This document shows positions 7,901 to 13,713 of a DNA stretch of 45,076 bases, piece by piece. The stretch is from Clostridia bacterium. Its GTDB lineage: Bacteria > Bacillota > Clostridia > UMGS1883. Each line of letters starts with the position of its first letter. The first letter of the stretch is position 1. Under the pieces are notes generated by a model. The model was not told where the DNA came from, did not search any database, and saw only the letters and a list, made by a program, of their open reading frames with translations. The translations under genes were made by a program, and so were the position numbers. Where the stretch lies: assembly GCA_017440585.1 (NCBI GenBank), contig JAFSGW010000043.1, positions 1 through 45,076 on the forward strand. Reading direction: 5' to 3'.

Positions 7901-8902
7901 GCCCTTTTTTGTTGCATCTATGGTGATTACTGCATTAACGTTTGTTACGGAGGGGACGAGGAGAGTATATGAAAAAACATTTTCCTCACCATTTGTTGTA
8001 ACGTGGGCTGTGAGGGTAACCGTTTCATCGCCTTCGCCTCTTGTAACTGTACCGTCGGGTGCGATAATACTTTCGTTACTGCTTGCCCAGTAAATTTTTG
8101 TTGCTTCCCCTTCAAAGGTGGGGAGGTGTATGCTTTCCTTAACTGTCAAACCGTCAAAAAGTGCGGCAGTTTCCGCAATATATGCTGCAAAGTCGCTTTT
8201 AACGCCACAAGCCATGTTTTCAATTATTTCATCACGGTTAAGAGCACGGGTGAATACCTTGAATTCATCTATAAGACCTTTAAAGTAAGGGTCAGCAGAA
8301 AACTGTGATTTGCCTATGTATGATGCGGCATTATCAATATCTGCAGGGGAATTTGTGCCGAAAGCATTGCTTTCAGCCTTTAAAATACCGTTTACGTAAA
8401 GCTTCATAAGGGTATTTTCACGAACTAATGTGAAATGATGCCACTTTGCTTCAGTTACTGTACCCGTAGCTGTCATATTAAGCTCGGAGGCTGTTTTATC
8501 GGTTAAAAGAGCATAGCGTAAGTCATTGGGTGCACTGAGACCTAAAAAGGCATAGCTTCTGTCGTTTTCGCCAAAGTCAAAAAGACGCATCCAATAGCTT
8601 AAGGTGTCAAAGCTTGCCCAGAGGGAAATGGTAAAGTCACCTCCTAAAGCTTCGTTTACATGATAGGGAAGCTTTAAGTAGGAGGAGTTACCATCCATAT
8701 ATACTGCCTTGCCGTTTACGCCGCTTTGTGTAAAGCTCACGTTGAAGGCTTCAGCAGCTTCACCAACTGCGGCATTGGAGCCGTCCTCAAAGGGGTAGTA
8801 CAGAATCAGTGATTCGTCCTCAAAGGCTTCGGCGTAAACCGAAAAGGGACAGATGGAAAAAACAAGTATCAATGCCAGAATAAGAGAAAAAACTTTTTTC
8901 AT
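4997..8902 (-). CDS. Large secreted GH51 alpha-L-arabinofuranosidase, multidomain
   Basis: 1301 residues from the ATG at 8902; an in-frame GTG at 8911 lies within the AGGGTG ribosome site and is rejected. A signal peptide ends near residue 24 (VYAEA). Then follow a LamG-like concanavalin domain (~30-215; SLWASFDT, KLYVNG, YIGKSQF, LIDEFKVFTRAL), an Ig-like domain (~235-310), and the catalytic GH51 module with an inserted carbohydrate-binding-like region. Catalytic Glu679 lies in IGIGNEQW (acid/base) and Glu775 in PGEYA (nucleophile). A C-terminal GH51 beta domain holds an inserted second concanavalin-like segment (~880-1050), then an Ig-like domain (LLLPEEVEVTHLDGS) and a short tail. It removes arabinofuranosyl side chains from arabinoxylan, arabinan or similar polymers outside the cell. 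No sortase or SLH anchor is visible. Confidence 0.88.
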   Translation of the reverse strand: MKKVFSLILALILVFSICPFSVYAEAFEDESLILYYPFEDGSNAAVGEAAEAFNVSFTQSGVNGKAVYMDGNSSYLKLPYHVNEALGGDFTISLWASFDTLSYWMRLFDFGENDRSYAFLGLSAPNDLRYALLTDKTASELNMTATGTVTEAKWHHFTLVRENTLMKLYVNGILKAESNAFGTNSPADIDNAASYIGKSQFSADPYFKGLIDEFKVFTRALNRDEIIENMACGVKSDFAAYIAETAALFDGLTVKESIHLPTFEGEATKIYWASSNESIIAPDGTVTRGEGDETVTLTAHVTTNGEENVFSYTLLVPSVTNVNAVITIDATKKGVDINPDMIGLFFEDINYAADGGLYAECVQNRSFEAVNAQWDANPKPIPDHAWSFSSSPTFSKENPLNENNTTFLRFINPERLTNFSNACYEGFNVKSGEKFDFSAFIRTNGNYTGQIMVTLLEGDRIIGRTFISNLSSEWTKYEKEITAVASATNATVKITILNSMEGSIDFDMVSLFPQNTWMNRKNGLRADLVQMLKDLHPGFLRFPGGCIIEGYNLSNRYSWKDTVGPVEERRENWNRWQLHTGGDGRYAYCQSYGLGFYEYFLLCEDIGAFALPVVNVGIGCQFQTGDVSSMEDLYSIYIKDALDLIEFANGDTDTTWGALRASMGHPEPFNLEYIGIGNEQWETDRVNFFERYEAFEKEIHKVYPDIKLIATSGPDASGDRFDRAWNFLKSHLDNGEENFAYAVDEHYYRTPDWFYTNLDRYDGYSRDGYKAFPGEYASRRSQSKWESNMNSALSIAAFMTSLEKNADVVALASYAPLFAREGYTQWYPDLIGFNNSVAFGAPDYYVQSMYANNTGSYTVENKTENFNNAFVPHGKAGISTWTTSASFYDMKITNNKTGETIDLGDPTSTGSGSWRKDENGYTQEDNRAQAPALLFGTTDMENYTFTLKAKKHSGTEGFLIPVMWEDENNYFTCNIGGWGNAYSAIQRTENGNTYEYSVQNTTTYIEENREYEIKITVEPHKLTCYLDGEVVNFASFRQNVYSTSSFHEETGDIIIKAVNTSTDAMETLFNINANHIAPIAHVTELSTNDIWAVNSTESPKNIAPVTFTTDVSDSFTYNLPANSFTVFRIHTKEDAVVSSEKVKISLTKGNELLLPEEVEVTHLDGSKAVKSVTWDSIPPEFTHSSGTVTVEGKIENSSIYAYAEVTIEETAPSVIVEPAITVSGESVNFSVAFSRGENKSDILAVVAAYDSEGSMTIVKTKHLTEDERECSIPLSCFSEEASVKAFMLDNSNYITDYIIIR

Positions 8903-8932
8903 AATAATCACCCTGAGATTTATAGTTACTTA

Positions 8933-8961
8933 ATTTTACCATGAAAAAGCCGTAAAAGCAA
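8933..8961 (-). promoter_or_regulatory. Promoter of the GH51 gene
   Basis: On the minus strand: -35 TTGCTT (8961-8956), 17-base spacer, -10 TAAAAT (8938-8933). It overlaps the region just after the terminator of the upstream gene. Confidence 0.55.
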
Positions 8962-8962
8962 C

Positions 8963-8988
8963 AACAAGAAGCCAAAAGGCTTCTTGTT
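8963..8988 (-). terminator. Hairpin terminator of the membrane-protein gene
   Basis: An 11-bp perfect stem (8963-8973 with 8978-8988) with loop AAAA covers the stop codon of the minus-strand gene at 8987. Its T-tract is weak. Confidence 0.6.
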
Positions 8989-9538
8989 ATGTAAAAAATG
9001 TGGATATACGTAAAAATGAAAGGTAGGAGATACACAAAAATGCAACTGTAAAAAAGAGATTTATAAGCATACTGAATATGAGATTGCCGGCAGACTCTTC
9101 GGTGCTGTTAAAGCACGCTTTCATGCCTTCCGCAAAAAGCGCTGACAGTTCAAGCATAAGTGTTGCCGCACACATTAAGAAGGATGCGGCATCATTTACT
9201 GTATGCACCACAAACGGGGGATGTGCACCACGGGCGCCGTGGGTGCCGCTCTCAAGGATAACAATGTCTTCTTCTTCAATTACAGGGCAATAATAAAGCT
9301 GATATATGCAAAAGAACAACGTGAAAATGCATAAAGCATAAAGAAGTATGCCCTGAATGAGAAGCTTGTCCCTCTTTGGCTTTGGCTTAAGTGTGGGATG
9401 AGTGCCCGTGAGAATATAGCCTGACCATTTATGCTTCAGCTTTATATGTGCTTTAAAAAGAGAGTTTTCATGGTGCAGGCTTAGCAGACGGGCAATATAG
9501 AAAATTGCAAGTATAAGCAGCATTATTACCATTTTCAT
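8987..9538 (-). CDS. Uncharacterised four-helix membrane protein
   Basis: 183 residues from the ATG at 9538, set by TTGGAGG eight bases upstream; a longer TTG start at 9553 lies inside that ribosome site. Predicted membrane segments: 4-19, ~62-82, ~115-140 (moderately hydrophobic) and ~153-177. A basic loop (KLKHKW, KPKPKRDK) follows the first helix. An acidic, His/Gly-containing segment (EEEDIVILESGTHGARGAHPP) sits between helices 2 and 3 and may face outward. I do not recognise the family. It is separated from galactokinase by a terminator, so co-function is not implied. Confidence 0.6.
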   Translation of the reverse strand: MKMVIMLLILAIFYIARLLSLHHENSLFKAHIKLKHKWSGYILTGTHPTLKPKPKRDKLLIQGILLYALCIFTLFFCIYQLYYCPVIEEEDIVILESGTHGARGAHPPFVVHTVNDAASFLMCAATLMLELSALFAEGMKACFNSTEESAGNLIFSMLINLFFTVAFLCISYLSFLRISTFFT

Positions 9539-9565
9539 AGAGTGTGCCTCCAATATACGAAAGAA

Positions 9566-9590
9566 AAAGGGGAGCTTATTGCTCCCCTTA
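9566..9590 (-). terminator. Intrinsic terminator of galactokinase
   Basis: Stem AAGGGGAGC/GCTCCCCTT (9567-9575 with 9581-9589), 5-base loop, followed on the minus strand by TTTCTTT. Confidence 0.8.
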
Positions 9591-9606
9591 ATAAGTTAAA
9601 GTTAAA

Positions 9607-10794
9607 TTACTTTACTTCGTGACCGCCGTCGCCGATGTCATCTACATAGAAGGAAGCGGGGTAGCCGATAATTGCTTCGTATGCCTTACCAACTTCTTCA
9701 ATGAACTTTTCAACTGCATCTTCACGAACGATGCTCATTGTGCAACCGCCGAAGCCTGCACCTGTCATTCTGGAACCGATTGTGCCGTCGATCTTTCTTG
9801 CTTCAGCAACAAGTGTGTCGAGCTCCTTGCCTGTTACTTCGTAAAGGTCACGGAGGGAGTCGCCGCTGGCATTGATAAGACGACCAAACTCAAGAATGTC
9901 GCCCTTTTCCAAAGCTTCGATGGACTTAAGAACTCTGTCATCCTCTTCGATAACGTGTGTAACTCTCTGACGCACGATGTCGCGCTTGATAAGGTGCTTA
10001 TTAGCTTCAAATTCAGCAAGGGAAATGTCACCGAGGCATGTAGCATTGGGGAGAGCCTGCTGCAATTCTGCAAGACCTTCTTCTGTTTCAGCTCTTCTTT
10101 CGTTGTACTTACTGTCAGCAAGACTTCTCTTCTTGTTTGTGTTGGAGATAACAATCTTGTAGCCGTCCATCTTTAAAGGAACAAGCTTATAGTCCTCAAG
10201 CTTTCTGCAGTCGAGGAAAATAACGTGGTCCTTTTTGCCCATAGCGGAAGCGAACTGGTCCATGATACCGCAGTTAACACCACAGTAGTTGTTTTCAGCA
10301 CCCTGACCGCAAAGAGCCATTTCGATCATATCGAGGGGTTCATCTATACCCTTAAGTTCGTTGGAGAATGTTGCAAATGTGATAGCTGTAGCAACTTCAA
10401 TAGCTGCAGAGGAGGAAAGACCGCCACCGTGAGGAATAGTATCGTCGAAGAGAAGCTCACAGCCAACGATTTCATAGCCACGCTTTTCAAGCTCAGCTGC
10501 AACACCTAACTGATAGTTACCCCAGGAAAGGTGCTTGTAGTCGTTAATTCTTGTAGCATCTGCTTCTACATAGTCGGGAAGGTCTGTTGCACGCATCTTG
10601 ATGATTTTGTCATCTGTCTTTCTTGCGGCAATATATGTACCCATTGTGATAGCAGCGGGGAAAACAAAACCGCCACAGTAGTCAGTATGTTCACCGATGA
10701 GGTTTACTCTGCCGGGGGACATAAAAATGCGAACGTCATCTTCGCTGCCGCCGTAATACTTGACAAATTCCTTTTTTAATTCTGCAATTGTCAT
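9607..10794 (-). CDS. galK: Galactokinase
   Basis: 395 residues, the usual length. GHMP-kinase signatures are in order: the galactokinase motif GRVNLIGEHTDYCGG near residue 28, the ATP-binding loop PHGGGLSSSAA near 123, a central region with the base-activating Asp (NCGIMDQFASAMG), and the C-terminal RMTGAGFGGC motif. It phosphorylates alpha-D-galactose to galactose-1-phosphate, the first committed step of the Leloir pathway, in the cytoplasm. Neither galT nor galE is adjacent. It has its own promoter and terminator. The ribosome site AAAGGAG lies ten bases before the ATG. Confidence 0.97.
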   Translation of the reverse strand: MTIAELKKEFVKYYGGSEDDVRIFMSPGRVNLIGEHTDYCGGFVFPAAITMGTYIAARKTDDKIIKMRATDLPDYVEADATRINDYKHLSWGNYQLGVAAELEKRGYEIVGCELLFDDTIPHGGGLSSSAAIEVATAITFATFSNELKGIDEPLDMIEMALCGQGAENNYCGVNCGIMDQFASAMGKKDHVIFLDCRKLEDYKLVPLKMDGYKIVISNTNKKRSLADSKYNERRAETEEGLAELQQALPNATCLGDISLAEFEANKHLIKRDIVRQRVTHVIEEDDRVLKSIEALEKGDILEFGRLINASGDSLRDLYEVTGKELDTLVAEARKIDGTIGSRMTGAGFGGCTMSIVREDAVEKFIEEVGKAYEAIIGYPASFYVDDIGDGGHEVK

Positions 10795-10832
10795 TTCTCT
10801 AACTCCTTTTATAAATATATTTATATATTTTA

Positions 10833-10861
10833 ATTATATAATTTTGTTAAAACTAAGTCAA
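10833..10861 (-). promoter_or_regulatory. Sigma-A promoter of galK
   Basis: On the minus strand: -35 TTGACT (10861-10856), 17-base spacer, -10 TATAAT (10838-10833). The ~40-base AT-rich leader before the start codon shows no obvious operator. Confidence 0.75.
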
Positions 10862-10881
10862 GGTTTAATATTCAAAAACTG

Positions 10882-11421
10882 TTAATTTTCGCCCTCTGTG
10901 TCAACAAGCATGGAAAAAACCGATGTGTAGAAGGTCTGTGGGTCACGTTTGAAGCGACCACACATTGCCTTTGCCATCTTTTCGGTGCCTGCAGTTATTT
11001 TTAAATTGAATATATCACCGCCCCGCTCCATAATACGTAAGGTTACGGTATATTCAAAATCGTTAGCTTTTTCGTAGGTAGCCTGCACCGATTCATCGTT
11101 TAAAAATGCCCTGGCGTTTTCCTTTGCTGTTGCAAAAAGCCTTTCACGTACGGTGAGGGGTATTTTTGATGAAAAGTAGCTCACCGTGTCCTTACCTTTC
11201 TGTGTGAGAGAGTAGTAACGGGTTTCGTTTTCGATGTAATAGGTTACAAGGCTTGTTTCCGTAAGCTCATGAAGATACTGCATTATATCGATATATTCCA
11301 CAAAGGAATGGGTAAGCACGGTATCAACAATCATCGCGTTTGTAATTGGTATGTTAAAGTTATTTATAACAGTGAGAATGATTAATTTAACATCCTCTTT
11401 AGAATCAAAATGATAGTCCAT
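10882..11421 (-). CDS. DUF4364 family protein (winged-helix-like)
   Basis: 179 residues. The N-terminal ~85 residues look like a winged helix-turn-helix (VKLIILTVINNFNIPITNAMIVDTVL, then YLHELTETSLVTYY and YYSLTQKGKDTVSYF). The C-terminal half (RIMERGGDIFNLKITAGTEKMAKAMCGRFKRDPQTFY) is the conserved part of DUF4364, a family common in Clostridia and of unknown function. The HTH-like fold suggests DNA binding, but no target is known. The next gene on the strand is galK, which has its own promoter. Confidence 0.75.
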   Translation of the reverse strand: MDYHFDSKEDVKLIILTVINNFNIPITNAMIVDTVLTHSFVEYIDIMQYLHELTETSLVTYYIENETRYYSLTQKGKDTVSYFSSKIPLTVRERLFATAKENARAFLNDESVQATYEKANDFEYTVTLRIMERGGDIFNLKITAGTEKMAKAMCGRFKRDPQTFYTSVFSMLVDTEGEN

Positions 11422-11434
11422 AATTTCACCTCTA

Positions 11435-11567
11435 AGGTATTATTATACCATAAGTCCGAAGGAATTTATAGTATAATTGGCACATTGCCGTTTCCGAGTA
11501 CACGAGGAAAATTTCGGCAGTGCATAAAATCCTGCGGAGCATATAATAATCGTTTTCGATTATTATA
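11435..11567. other. Intergenic hairpins upstream of the DUF4364 gene
   Basis: Three structures: a palindrome GGTAT-TATT-ATACC at about 11437, whose minus strand also contains TATAAT and may hold the DUF4364 -10 box or an operator; a long imperfect hairpin at 11478-11525 (GCACaTTGCCG with CGGCAgTGC, inner TTTCC/GGAAA); and a perfect 11-bp AT-rich stem, TATAATAATCG, loop TTTT (11542-11567). The last lacks a U-tract. No reading frame supports a gene here. Confidence 0.5.
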
Positions 11568-11608
11568 GCACAAATTCATTTGATATGCTATATTAAATTT
11601 AAAAAATG

Positions 11609-11637
11609 TTGAAAAAAGTGCTACCGTTTGATACAAT
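11609..11637 (+). promoter_or_regulatory. Sigma-A promoter in front of a truncated reading frame and hairpin array
   Basis: -35 TTGAAA (11609-11614), 17-base spacer, -10 TACAAT (11632-11637). It drives transcription into the 18-codon frame at 11692 and the hairpin array beyond it. Confidence 0.65.
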
Positions 11638-11691
11638 AATTATCAGGAATTCAGTAAGGATATTGAAAATGGGCGAAAGAGAGGACAGACG

Positions 11692-11748
11692 ATGAAGATT
11701 TTTCGCAAAAAGGCAAAAACAATTATTTTAGCGGTAAGTAATTTGTAG
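11692..11748 (+). pseudogene. 18-codon reading frame, possibly a truncated secreted or membrane protein start
   Basis: ATG at 11692 has GAGAGG eight bases upstream and a promoter at 11609. The peptide MKIFRKKAKTIILAVSNL has the basic N-terminus and start of a hydrophobic core of a signal peptide or membrane anchor, and then stops, with the hairpin array beginning seven bases later. Either an insertion of the array truncated a former gene, or this is a short leader peptide. No downstream continuation was found. Confidence 0.4.
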
Positions 11749-11754
11749 TCTGGA

Positions 11755-11946
11755 ATTGATGCGAGAATATGCGGTCTGCGACCGCAATGAATTGCCTTCG
11801 GCATGAATTGAAATCAGAGATTTCATGAATTGAGCCTGACGGCTCATGAATTGCACCTTCGGTGCATCAAAAGGCAATTCAATTCATGGAGCGTAGCGAG
11901 AATTCATGGCTTTAGCCAATTCATGACAACAACGTTGTCAATTCAT
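11755..11946. repeat. Array of small hairpins separated by ATGAATTG / CAATTCAT words
   Basis: Perfect stem-loops follow one another: GCGGTC-TGC-GACCGC (11771-11785), TGCC-TTC-GGCA (11793-11803), GAAATC-AGA-GATTTC (11810-11824), GAGCC-TGAC-GGCTC (11832-11845), TGCACC-TTC-GGTGCA (11852-11866), a less regular GGAGCGTAGCGAG, TGGC-TTTA-GCCA (11907-11918) and TGACAAC-AAC-GTTGTCA (11924-11940). In the left half the separator is ATGAATTG (11787, 11803, 11825, 11846). In the right half it is the reverse complement form (A)ATTCAT. The whole can thus also fold as one large inverted repeat. Stem sequences differ while the separators are constant. Confidence 0.8.
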
Positions 11947-11950
11947 TAAA

Positions 11951-11993
11951 AAGATTGGCATCTGGATTATACAGTCTTTATATAAAGATTGTC
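11951..11993 (+). repeat. Leader repeat, copy A (upstream of the gene at 12020)
   Basis: By eye 33 of 40 bases match copy B at 13051-13090. The shared core is GATTATACAGTCTTTATA. TTGGCA followed after 17-18 bases by a TATA-rich hexamer makes a promoter possible. Part of the tail (ATATAAxGATTGTCGAA) recurs at about 12405-12421 before the second gene. Confidence 0.6.
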
Positions 11994-12019
11994 GAATAAT
12001 GTTGAAAGGAGGCGATAGT

Positions 12020-12391
12020 GTGAAAAAGCTTTTCAGAAAATTCAGAAAAGAAAAACGAGCAGTTCCACCAATGCCTGAATGGAACGAGATAATTGATATG
12101 CTTTATGACAAAAATCTTGATTTTGTAGATTCAACAGTAGAGAAAGTTATATATTCAAAGGATAAGTCAAAAAGATATGTCGTTTTAAAAAGTGATAAAG
12201 GTTTCTTTACATATCGTCTTGAGAGAATATATCAATTTGATGAAGAAGACTGGAGCTATAGACACAGCTTTGATTTAGCACCGGCATTTTGGCAGGAAGT
12301 CAATAATGGAACAAAGTCAATTTTTTCTACTTTGGAAGATGCTTTAAAGGAATTGGAGCACGAAGGAGAATATAAATTTTTTTGGTCCTGA
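12020..12391 (+). CDS. Hypothetical soluble protein, 123 residues
   Basis: The GTG at 12020 is chosen because AAAGGAGG lies seven bases upstream; the in-frame ATG at 11999 precedes this site. The N-terminus is strongly basic (VKKLFRKFRKEKR). The remainder is an acidic alpha/beta-looking domain (FFTYRLERIYQFDEEDW, FSTLEDALKELEHEGEYKFFW). There is no signal peptide or membrane helix. I do not recognise the family. The size and C-terminal pattern recall small immunity-like proteins, but this is a guess. Codon use is more AT-rich than in the flanking housekeeping genes, suggesting recent acquisition together with the next two genes. Confidence 0.6.
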   Translation: MKKLFRKFRKEKRAVPPMPEWNEIIDMLYDKNLDFVDSTVEKVIYSKDKSKRYVVLKSDKGFFTYRLERIYQFDEEDWSYRHSFDLAPAFWQEVNNGTKSIFSTLEDALKELEHEGEYKFFWS

Positions 12392-12446
12392 ATTGACAAA
12401 ATCATATAAGGATTGTCGAATTTTGACGGATAAAGAAGGAGAAGAC

Positions 12447-13004
12447 ATGAGTATTTTAACATCATTAGTAGTGATTTTTGTAATAATATCATTAGGATTC
12501 GTTATAATCAAAAAATTGCTTAGGAAATTGCAGGATAAAAGTATTAGAATTGGTCTAATAAGTGGCTTTGCAACGATAATAATTTATATTGCATTTTCCT
12601 ACAGTGTTAATGTGTTAACCAAAGGCGAATGTTTTATTACTTATTGGCAAACGCACGAGATTATAAATGGTATTTCGTTTGATGTATTAAAGGCTATAGG
12701 AATATGTCTTTCATCTTTTGTGCCTATAATTTTATGTAGGTATAAAAATGCTAAAGAAGTTTTTAAATATTTAATATCTGCATGTTTGACTTATGTATCG
12801 TTATATATGCTTATATGGGTGAGTATATACATAGTTGTTTTAATTAGTTTTGTCACAAAAGTAGACTTAAAATTCCCTTTGAACACATGGGATTCAATGT
12901 TTTTTGCTCTACTATATTTTCCTATTGGTAGTTTTGTGGGGGCTTTGATTTCGATAGTTATAAATTTAATTTTAAATATTTGCCCAAAGAAAAGAGTGTA
13001 CTAA
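12447..13004 (+). CDS. Hypothetical integral membrane protein, 185 residues
   Basis: ATG at 12447 has AGAAGGAG six bases upstream; a longer TTG start at 12393 has no such site. About five hydrophobic segments are visible: residues ~3-22, ~33-53, ~76-97, ~108-138 and ~150-178, with basic ends consistent with a cytoplasmic C-terminus (CPKKRVY). No family is recognised. It lies 55 bases after the previous gene in the same AT-rich patch. Confidence 0.6.
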   Translation: MSILTSLVVIFVIISLGFVIIKKLLRKLQDKSIRIGLISGFATIIIYIAFSYSVNVLTKGECFITYWQTHEIINGISFDVLKAIGICLSSFVPIILCRYKNAKEVFKYLISACLTYVSLYMLIWVSIYIVVLISFVTKVDLKFPLNTWDSMFFALLYFPIGSFVGALISIVINLILNICPKKRVY

Positions 13005-13050
13005 AACTATTTTGTTTTTTAGTCTTAACGAGATATAATCTACCACTAAC

Positions 13051-13093
13051 AAGACTGGCATCCAGATTATACAGTCTTTATAGTAAGGGTGTC
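13051..13093 (+). repeat. Leader repeat, copy B (upstream of the gene at 13116)
   Basis: Second copy of the leader described at 11951. CTGGCA is followed after 18 bases by TATAGT, again promoter-like, then GTGTC and the ribosome site AAAAGGAGGG. Confidence 0.6.
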
Positions 13094-13115
13094 AGAAAAC
13101 AAAAGGAGGGCTGAT

Positions 13116-13712
13116 ATGAAAAGAAAGATATCGTGGATTATACCATTAATTCTTCTTGCTGTTTCTTTAATTGTACTTTTCAGACCATACCATATGACTT
13201 TTGATAAATCGGTTTCAGAAACAAGAATTATTTTTGAATACGAGATTTTTGGTTGTGGGAGCCTTGTGCGCAAAGTTTTAGATGGTGGAGAAGAAATCAG
13301 TTCTTCTTTTGCCGAAGAATACCCGGATATTGCGGTAAATGAGGTTGTGTTTTCGGAAGAAAGTGATGAGCCAAGAAAGCATTTGGATTCGGAAAATTTT
13401 TTCAGCGGTTTGGCATATGAACTTACATATGTAGTAGAAGGAAATCCTGTGGGTGTTACACACGGTGCACCTGATTGTTGCGACCCGAACGGATTTGCAT
13501 ATAACGAAAATGTTGTGGAGTTTAAGGTTGATAGATGGTATGTATTATCATATCTGCCTTATTTGCTCTTTGGAAATATATTTGTAACGGAGTGCGCAGT
13601 TTTTATTATGTGGTTTTCGCTATGCTGGTTATTCTTAGTGTTGGTTTATCGGCTATATAAATTTGTACTAAACGCCATGACGGGAAATTTCATTAAAAGA
13701 GGATTGAATTAA
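13116..13712 (+). CDS. Hypothetical membrane-anchored protein with external domain, 198 residues
   Basis: ATG at 13116, AAAAGGAGGG six bases upstream. An N-terminal membrane anchor (~4-22) is followed by a ~110-residue acidic segment (EEISSSFAEEYPDI, THGAPDCCDPNGFAYNE with a Cys-Cys pair), then two hydrophobic helices near 140-155 and 160-183 and a basic end. The middle part probably lies outside. No family is recognised. It ends one base before radA, but radA codon use is unlike it, so any co-transcription is probably accidental. Confidence 0.6.
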   Translation: MKRKISWIIPLILLAVSLIVLFRPYHMTFDKSVSETRIIFEYEIFGCGSLVRKVLDGGEEISSSFAEEYPDIAVNEVVFSEESDEPRKHLDSENFFSGLAYELTYVVEGNPVGVTHGAPDCCDPNGFAYNENVVEFKVDRWYVLSYLPYLLFGNIFVTECAVFIMWFSLCWLFLVLVYRLYKFVLNAMTGNFIKRGLN

Positions 13713-13713
13713 T

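Noticed and set aside
5325-8308. Plus-strand ORFs of 60-100 residues
   Set aside because: They are antisense to the GH51 gene, which has full domain support.
11771-11946. CRISPR array
   Set aside because: The constant word is only 8 bp, the spacing is 16-22 bp, the variable parts are self-complementary, and there are no cas genes.
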